This document shows, in pieces, positions 5,597-10,789 of a DNA stretch of 10,789 nt. The stretch is from CALJIC01 sp039805565 (GTDB lineage: Bacteria > Chloroflexota > Chloroflexia > Chloroflexales > Roseiflexaceae). The stretch is taken from NCBI GenBank assembly GCA_039805565.1, contig JBDLTZ010000133.1, positions 1 to 10,789 of the forward strand. Reading direction: 5' to 3'. Numbering within the stretch: the first letter of the stretch is position 1; each line of letters begins with the position of its first letter. Below the pieces are notes generated by a model. It had not been told where the DNA came from and did not search any database. It saw only the letters and a program-made list of their open reading frames with translations. Both the position numbers and the translations under genes were made by a program.

Positions 5597-6517
5597 TCAG
5601 CTCGCCCGCTGGAACACGGCGGCCAGGCCGGCCGGGGCAGCGAAGCGGTTCTTTCGTCCCCACACCAGCAGGATCGCCAGCGTCAGCAGGTAGGGGAGCA
5701 TCAGCAGCAGGTAGGGCGGCACCTGCACGCCCCGGCTCTGCAACTGGAACTGGAGCGCCACCGCGCCGCCGAACAGGAAGGCGCCGGCGATCGCACGCAG
5801 CGGGTGCCACATCCCGAAGATCACCAGCGCGGCGGCGATGAAGCCGTACCCCGCGCTCATGCCCTCGACCCAGGTGCGGGTTACGGAGAGCGAGAGCTGC
5901 GCGCCGCCCAGGGCTGCCATGCAGCCGCCGAAGAAGACCGCGGCGTACTGGATGCGCTCCGGGCTCCGGCCGGTGGAGTAGGCCACCGCCGGGTCCTCGC
6001 CCACGGCCCGCAGCGCCAGCCCCCAGCGCGTGCGGTAGAGGAACAGCCAGATCAGCGGGCCGAGCGCGTAGCCCAGGTAGACCATCGCGTCGTGTCGGAA
6101 TAGCACCGGCCCCAGCAGCGGCAGGTCGCCCAGCAGCGGCACCGGCAGCTCCGGCATGCCGTCGATGTTCTGGCTCACGTACGGCCGCCCGATCAGCGCG
6201 GTGAGCCCAAGCCCGAAGAAGCCGAGCGCCAGACCGCTGGCGAGCTGGTTGGCCCTGCGCGTCACCACCAGGTAGGCATGGATCAAGCTCAGCGCGCCGC
6301 CTGAGAGCGCCGCCAGCGCCACCGCCAGCCACAGGTTGCCGGTGTCGGCCGCCACCTTGAAGCCGATGCAGGCGCCCATCACCATGCACCCCTCGGTGCC
6401 CAGGTTCACCACGCCCGCCCGCTCAGTCACGGTCTCGCCGAGCGTGGCGTACAGTACCGCGGTGCCGGCGCGCACCGCCCCGGTGAGCACGAATTGGATG
6501 AATAGCACAAGCTCCAC
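5597..6517 (-). CDS. BMP-type ABC transporter permease 2 (YufQ/BmpD-like)
   Basis: An inner-membrane permease of the branched-chain amino-acid/ribose-type fold used by BMP nucleoside importers. From the GTG at 6515-6517 it is 306 residues, close to the family norm. Motifs: ERAGVVNLGTEGCMVMGA (about 32-49) near the start, the RRANQLASGLALGF region, then RTRWGLALRAVGEDP.AAYSTG-like text before the late membrane segments, and GMSAGYGFIAAALVIFG near the C terminus. The start is chosen because it lies 8 bp after the stop of the preceding permease with GAGGTG just upstream; a longer open frame to about 7351 overlaps that permease completely and is Arg/Gly/Ala-rich nonsense. It forms a heterodimeric pore with the product of 6526-7596. 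The stop lies against the heptad array. Confidence 0.92.
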   Translation of the reverse strand: MELVLFIQFVLTGAVRAGTAVLYATLGETVTERAGVVNLGTEGCMVMGACIGFKVAADTGNLWLAVALAALSGGALSLIHAYLVVTRRANQLASGLALGFFGLGLTALIGRPYVSQNIDGMPELPVPLLGDLPLLGPVLFRHDAMVYLGYALGPLIWLFLYRTRWGLALRAVGEDPAVAYSTGRSPERIQYAAVFFGGCMAALGGAQLSLSVTRTWVEGMSAGYGFIAAALVIFGMWHPLRAIAGAFLFGGAVALQFQLQSRGVQVPPYLLLMLPYLLTLAILLVWGRKNRFAAPAGLAAVFQRAS

Positions 6518-6525
6518 GGCGCACC

Positions 6526-7596
6526 TCAGGCTGCGGCGCGGCGCTGCTGCGCCGCGAGCACGAAGAACAGGATCAGGGCCATCAGGATGTTCGTGGCCGA
6601 GGCGGGCAGGCCGGCGCGGATCTGGAGCACATCGCCGCCCACCGAGAGCACCCCGAGCAGCGCCGCCATCCCTATGATCCGCAGCGGCGAGTGGCCCGCC
6701 AGCCAGGCCACCAGAAAGCCGATGTAGCCGTAGCCCTGCGAGATCCCCCCGCGCAGCCGCCCCTGGATGGCGGTGACCTCGATCATCCCGTACAGGCCGG
6801 CCATCGCGCCGCCGATCATGATCGCGGCCAGGATGTAGCGCGTCGGGGCGATCCCGCTGCGGCGCGCCGCCTCGGGGTTGCCGCCCACCACCCGCACGTT
6901 GTAGCCCCAGCGCGTGCGCCCCATCCACCAGGCGTACAGCGCCACCGCCGCGAGCGCCATAAAGATCCCGGCGCTGATGCGCGTGGTGCCGAAGGTCGCC
7001 AGCCGCGCGGCGTCGGCGAACTCGGCGGTGTAGGGCCAGTTCATGCCGGAGCGATCCTTCCACGGGCCGTGGACGAAGTAGTCCACCGTGAGCGCGGCCA
7101 CGTAGTTCAGCAGCAGCGAGGCGATCGTCTCGTTGACCCCGGCCCGCACCCGCATCACGCCCACCACCCCGGCCCACAGCGCGCCGCCCAGGCAGCCCGC
7201 AAGCACCAGCAGCGGCAGCAGCAGCGGCGCCGGCAGCTCGCCCAGGTTCAGCGCCACCCAGGTGGCGAGCAGCGCGCCCATATAGAGCTGCCCGTCGGCC
7301 CCCACGTTCACCAGCCCGGCCCGCGCCGGGATGGCCGCCGCCAGCGCGCACAGGACGAAGGGGGTCATCTTGACCACGATCTCGCCCCAGCCGTAGCTGT
7401 CCCCCAGGGTGCCGGCGTAGATCGCCGCGTACACCGCCAGCGGGTCCTTGCCGAGCAGCAGCAGCAGCAGAGCGAACACCGCCAGCGCCAGCGCCAGCGC
7501 CAGCGGGAAGGTCAGCCCGGCGCCGCGCCGCAGCCCATCCAGCAGGGCGTCCGCCGTGCGCCGCCCGCCCGCCGCGGCCGTCTGGGTCGTCTCCAT
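6526..7596 (-). CDS. BMP-type ABC transporter permease 1 (YufP/BmpC-like)
   Basis: A 356-residue membrane protein, paralogous to the permease encoded just downstream. It has a short cytoplasmic N terminus and a first membrane segment about residues 28-48, built largely of Leu-Ala repeats. Motifs diagnostic of the family are ARAGLVNVGADGQLYMGA (91-108), RAGVNETIASLLLNYVA (151-167) and GYGYIGFLVAWLAGHSP near the C terminus. The ATG at 7594-7596 has ACGGAG about 8 nt upstream and begins 25 bp after the ATPase stop. The DNA for the first membrane segment holds a (CGCCAG)4 run near 7484-7505 and a GCA run near 7454-7470. Pairs with the second permease to form the channel. Confidence 0.93.
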   Translation of the reverse strand: METTQTAAAGGRRTADALLDGLRRGAGLTFPLALALALAVFALLLLLLGKDPLAVYAAIYAGTLGDSYGWGEIVVKMTPFVLCALAAAIPARAGLVNVGADGQLYMGALLATWVALNLGELPAPLLLPLLVLAGCLGGALWAGVVGVMRVRAGVNETIASLLLNYVAALTVDYFVHGPWKDRSGMNWPYTAEFADAARLATFGTTRISAGIFMALAAVALYAWWMGRTRWGYNVRVVGGNPEAARRSGIAPTRYILAAIMIGGAMAGLYGMIEVTAIQGRLRGGISQGYGYIGFLVAWLAGHSPLRIIGMAALLGVLSVGGDVLQIRAGLPASATNILMALILFFVLAAQQRRAAA

Positions 7597-7621
7597 ACCG
7601 AATCTCCGTTCGTGTGAGGAG

Positions 7622-9148
<1,527 letters not shown>

Positions 9149-9395
9149 GGGTGTGTCGCTTTCGTTCGCGCGCCGCCCGGCCTCCCAGGAATCGGGCGTA
9201 CCGCGTCGCCTCGTCGTCGGGCTCGCCCCCTGAGCCCTTAGTTGTTCATAGTGCACCAACTGGCTACGCGGATATCATATCCGCACAGGGTAAAATTTCC
9301 CTCATACAATCTCTCTGATGTTTCTTCAGCATATTTTGTGCATTTCATCCAATTTTTAACGCGATACACACAAGTAAACCAGTTCAACACATAAC
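9149..9395 (-). promoter_or_regulatory. AT-rich leader and probable promoter region of the transporter operon
   Basis: Between the terminator and the ATPase start, the stretch 9240-9395 is strikingly AT-rich against the roughly 70% GC surroundings. It should hold the promoter of the minus-strand transporter genes. I cannot pick hexamers with confidence; TATGAT on the minus strand falls inside the palindrome at 9268-9284 but lacks a good -35 at normal spacing. The leader nearest the gene is GC-rich and holds a 6-bp hairpin (9219-9224 with 9232-9237). A 9-mer ATACAATCT (9304-9312) also occurs in the gntR operator. Confidence 0.5.
9268..9284. promoter_or_regulatory. Perfect 17-bp palindrome GCGGATATCATATCCGC, candidate operator
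   Basis: Arms GCGGATAT (9268-9275) and ATATCCGC (9277-9284) are exact reverse complements around a single C. It sits about 120 bp upstream of the ATPase ATG in the AT-rich leader, where a repressor or activator of the transporter operon would bind. It does not resemble the gntR-proximal TTGTATACAA site, so it may belong to another regulator. Confidence 0.5.
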
Positions 9396-9440
9396 AAAAT
9401 CACGCAAGCCTCGAGTAAACACTCGAAGCCGCGTGATTTT
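9396..9440 (-). terminator. Rho-independent terminator of gntR (symmetrical, could act both ways)
   Basis: AAAATCACGC (9396-9405) and GCGTGATTTT (9431-9440) form a perfect 10-bp outer stem; an inner stem TCGAGT/ACTCGA (9411-9416 with 9421-9426) closes on AAAC. On the minus strand the stem ends in TTTTGTTAT. It lies 86 bp after the gntR stop and separates gntR from the transporter operon. Confidence 0.8.
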
Positions 9441-9481
9441 ATAGTACAGCTCGTGATGTGTGTCTAGATAGATTCTACAAT

Positions 9482-9530
9482 GTTCAGCGTTCCGCGTTCA
9501 GTGTTCCACGTTCAGCGTTCAGCGTTCAGC
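9482..9530. repeat. Second heptanucleotide array, overlapping the gntR stop codon
   Basis: Seven phase-locked units of GTTCAGC type: GTTCAGC, GTTCCGC, GTTCAGT, GTTCCAC, then GTTCAGC three times. The TGA of gntR (complement of 9526-9528) lies in the last unit. The reverse complement of the unit, GCTGAAC, occurs once in phase at the centre (5515-5521) of the larger array near 5.5 kb, so the two arrays are related. Confidence 0.8.
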
Positions 9531-10221
9531 GCTCCCCACCGCTCATATAGGCCCGCACCAGCACCTCCTTCACCGCGCTCTCAACGTGCTCCCGGGCGCC
9601 TGTGATATTTGCACGAAGGGCCTCACGCGCCCCCGGCACGTCGCCCGCGGCGATCCGCTCGAGGATCTCGAGGTGCTGCCGGCAAGTCTGCCACAGCCGA
9701 TCCACGCTGGTGATGTCGGTCATCCGCATGAAGTGCAGCCGGTCGTTGACCGCCCGCAGCATCTCGCACAGCGTGCGGTTGCCGGTCGCCGCCGCCAGCG
9801 ACTCGTGGAAGGCTCGGTCCTGCTCGGCCAGCTCAGCGCCGTCCACCTCGGCGTAGGATTGCACCCGCGCCAGAGCCGCCCACACGCCTGCCAGCCGCTC
9901 CAGCTCGGGACTCGCCAGTGCGCGCGACGCCAGCAGCTCGGCCACGGCTGACTCGAGGATGACGCGCACGTCGTACAGCTCGTTGATCTCCTGGAGGTTC
10001 GGCTGCTTCACGCTGCACCCGCGGTACGGCGCGCGGTCCACCAGGCCGCTCTCCTCCAGCATTCGCAGCGCCTCGCGCACCGGGCTCCGGCTCACGCCGA
10101 ACTCACGACACAGCTCCTCCTCGCCCAGCCGCTGTCCCGGCGGGTACTCCCACCGCAGAATGCGCCGCTTGAGCGCCTCGAAGATCTCTGCCGCGCGCAC
10201 TGCCCTGCCCGCCTCAGCCAC
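9526..10221 (-). CDS. GntR-family transcriptional regulator, FadR/FCD subfamily
   Basis: With the GTG at 10219-10221 as start the protein has 231 residues, normal for FCD regulators. An N-terminal winged helix-turn-helix (about 9-70) reads ILRWEYPPGQRLGEEELCREFGVSRSPVREALRMLEESGLV. The all-helical FCD ligand domain (about 78-221) contains Asp135 and His139 (EQDRAFHESL), His173 and His202, which fit the Asp/His metal-site pattern of FCD domains. FCD proteins usually sense small organic acids. The frame stays open upstream past 10600, but that part covers the promoter, operator and antisense dioxygenase remnant, so it is not coding; a GTG at 10198-10200 is an alternative start. A TTGTATACAA site 47 bp upstream suggests autoregulation. 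Likely targets: itself, the adjacent transporter operon, or formerly the divergent dioxygenase gene. Confidence 0.88.
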   Translation of the reverse strand: MAEAGRAVRAAEIFEALKRRILRWEYPPGQRLGEEELCREFGVSRSPVREALRMLEESGLVDRAPYRGCSVKQPNLQEINELYDVRVILESAVAELLASRALASPELERLAGVWAALARVQSYAEVDGAELAEQDRAFHESLAAATGNRTLCEMLRAVNDRLHFMRMTDITSVDRLWQTCRQHLEILERIAAGDVPGAREALRANITGAREHVESAVKEVLVRAYMSGGER

Positions 10222-10261
10222 AGCCCGCCTCGCTTCCTCGCGCGTAGCCCCTATTTCGTCG

Positions 10262-10284
10262 ACAAGATTGTATACAAGATTGTA
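10262..10284. promoter_or_regulatory. GntR operator: TTGTATACAA palindrome inside an 11-bp direct repeat
   Basis: ACAAGATTGTA occurs at 10262-10272 and again at 10274-10284; their junction forms the perfect palindrome TTGTATACAA (10268-10277). Sites of the TTGTATACAA type are typical of FCD-subfamily GntR regulators. It lies between the divergent gntR and dioxygenase-remnant genes, so it could control both. Confidence 0.65.
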
Positions 10285-10307
10285 CCGGAAGGTGAGCCTT
10301 TGTGCAA
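10279..10307 (-). promoter_or_regulatory. Probable gntR promoter
   Basis: On the minus strand TTGCAC (complement of 10302-10307), a 17-bp spacer and TACAAT (complement of 10279-10284) make a plausible sigma-70-type promoter. The -10 hexamer overlaps the operator repeat, and the palindrome would cover the start site, consistent with negative autoregulation. Confidence 0.45.
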
Positions 10308-10368
10308 CCTTCGCCCCTCGCACGCGCCATGCTACAGTGGGCACACCGCCATACCAGAGGGGAGAGCT

Positions 10369-10588
10369 ATGTCCAGGGCGCTGACCTCCAGCAGCTACCT
10401 GCGCGTCGACGAACTCCTGAGCCTCCAGACACCGCAGAGCGGCGGCCCGCACGGCCCCGAGCACGACGAGCTGCTCTTCATCGTGATCCACCAGGTCTAC
10501 GAGCGCTGATTCCGCCAGCAGCTTCCAGTCGGCCCAGTTCCGCGAGCTCGAGTTCGCCCTGGGCCACAAGCGCGAGGCCCTGCTGAAC
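10369..10588 (+). pseudogene. Tryptophan 2,3-dioxygenase remnant with internal deletion
   Basis: An ATG at 10369-10371 with an AGGGGAG ribosome site begins a protein whose first 45 residues are a classic tryptophan 2,3-dioxygenase N terminus: SSSYLRVDELLSLQTP, then HDELLFIVIHQVYE, with the haem-pocket-side HQ. The frame ends at TGA 10507-10509 where LWFK should follow. One base out of frame the sequence resumes as SSFQSAQFRELEFALGHK (10517-10570), which matches the SGFQS.QFR.IEF.LG.K motif that normally lies about 60 residues further on. So roughly 60 codons have been lost and the frame shifted. Nothing after about 10590 matches the C-terminal two-thirds. The intact enzyme opens L-tryptophan to N-formylkynurenine; this copy cannot. 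It diverges from gntR. Confidence 0.82.
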
Positions 10589-10789
10589 GCGTGCGGGGCA
10601 GGCTTGCTCAGTGGAAGATCTACCGATCGAGGCCCTGCCAGCATCACCGCGCTGAGGGGAGAACGAGCAACCGTGGCAGGGTGGGACTCACTCTCGTGCG
10701 CGGTCGCGCTGGGCTTGGAGGTAGCGCCGGCCGCCGGGACAGGCGGGGGCGCGTTTCCAGGGATGGTTGGGTGGCGGCGCGTGGGCCTT
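10589..10789. other. Right-edge stretch without a recognised gene
   Basis: About 200 GC-rich bases follow the dioxygenase remnant. One frame stays open to the window end, but its Gly/Ala/Arg-rich translation matches nothing I know and may be a random extension. No RNA gene, repeat or promoter is evident. Confidence 0.4.

Noticed and set aside
6518..7351. Upstream extension of the second permease frame
   Set aside because: It overlaps the other permease fully and translates to Arg/Gly/Ala-rich nonsense; the GTG at 6515-6517 with a ribosome site fits the family start.
10222..10647. Upstream extension of gntR to 373 residues
   Set aside because: It runs across the operator, promoter and the antisense dioxygenase remnant, and exceeds the usual FCD regulator length by about 140 residues.

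Overview
The window is about 70% GC and looks like a chromosomal piece of a Chloroflexota bacterium (class Chloroflexia or a relative). This assignment is an inference. It rests on the Ala/Pro/Thr-rich linker after the lipoprotein cysteine, the high GC, and heptanucleotide repeat arrays between genes. No rRNA, tRNA, IS element or CRISPR array is visible.

Layout, left to right. (1) The C-terminal end of a plus-strand beta-sandwich protein (to 296). (2) A minus-strand catabolic block, transcribed right to left: a protein made of two tandem allophanate-hydrolase C-terminal-type (AH_C) domains (3175-3966), two tandem isochorismatase-fold cysteine hydrolases (2496-3161 and 1804-2499, overlapping by ATGA) and an amidase-signature enzyme (303-1775). 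(3) Directly upstream on the same strand, a complete BMP-family (BmpA/YufN type) ABC importer: ATPase (7622-9148), two permeases (6526-7596, 5597-6517) and a binding lipoprotein (4147-5287) that carries a frameshift as read. (4) A FadR/FCD-type GntR regulator (9526-10221) with a TTGTATACAA operator next to its own probable promoter. (5) On the plus strand, diverging from gntR, a decayed tryptophan 2,3-dioxygenase gene (10369 to about 10588).

How the genes may work together. The 1804-2499 hydrolase closely resembles biuret amidohydrolase (BiuH). Its Asp/Lys/Cys triad aligns with the BiuH triad at a constant offset of five residues, as far as I recall the published numbering. Biuret hydrolysis gives allophanate. 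Allophanate hydrolase is normally one polypeptide, an amidase followed by an AH_C domain that decarboxylates N-carboxycarbamate. Here the amidase and AH_C functions are on separate genes, and the AH_C part is duplicated in tandem, with the active-site His kept only in the second copy. With the BMP importer, the simplest model is uptake of a biuret-, ureide- or nucleobase-like nitrogen compound followed by stepwise deamidation to NH3 and CO2. The transporter's substrate and the amidase's substrate are not proven by sequence.

Non-coding structure is rich. A 164-bp array of 7-bp units, mirror-symmetric overall, separates permease and lipoprotein genes. A second heptad array supplies the gntR stop codon. 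A perfect 13-bp hairpin separates transporter from catabolic genes. An AT-rich leader with a terminator and a 17-bp palindrome precedes the transporter. Decay in the dioxygenase and the lipoprotein frameshift suggest a locus in flux, or a sequencing error in the second case.
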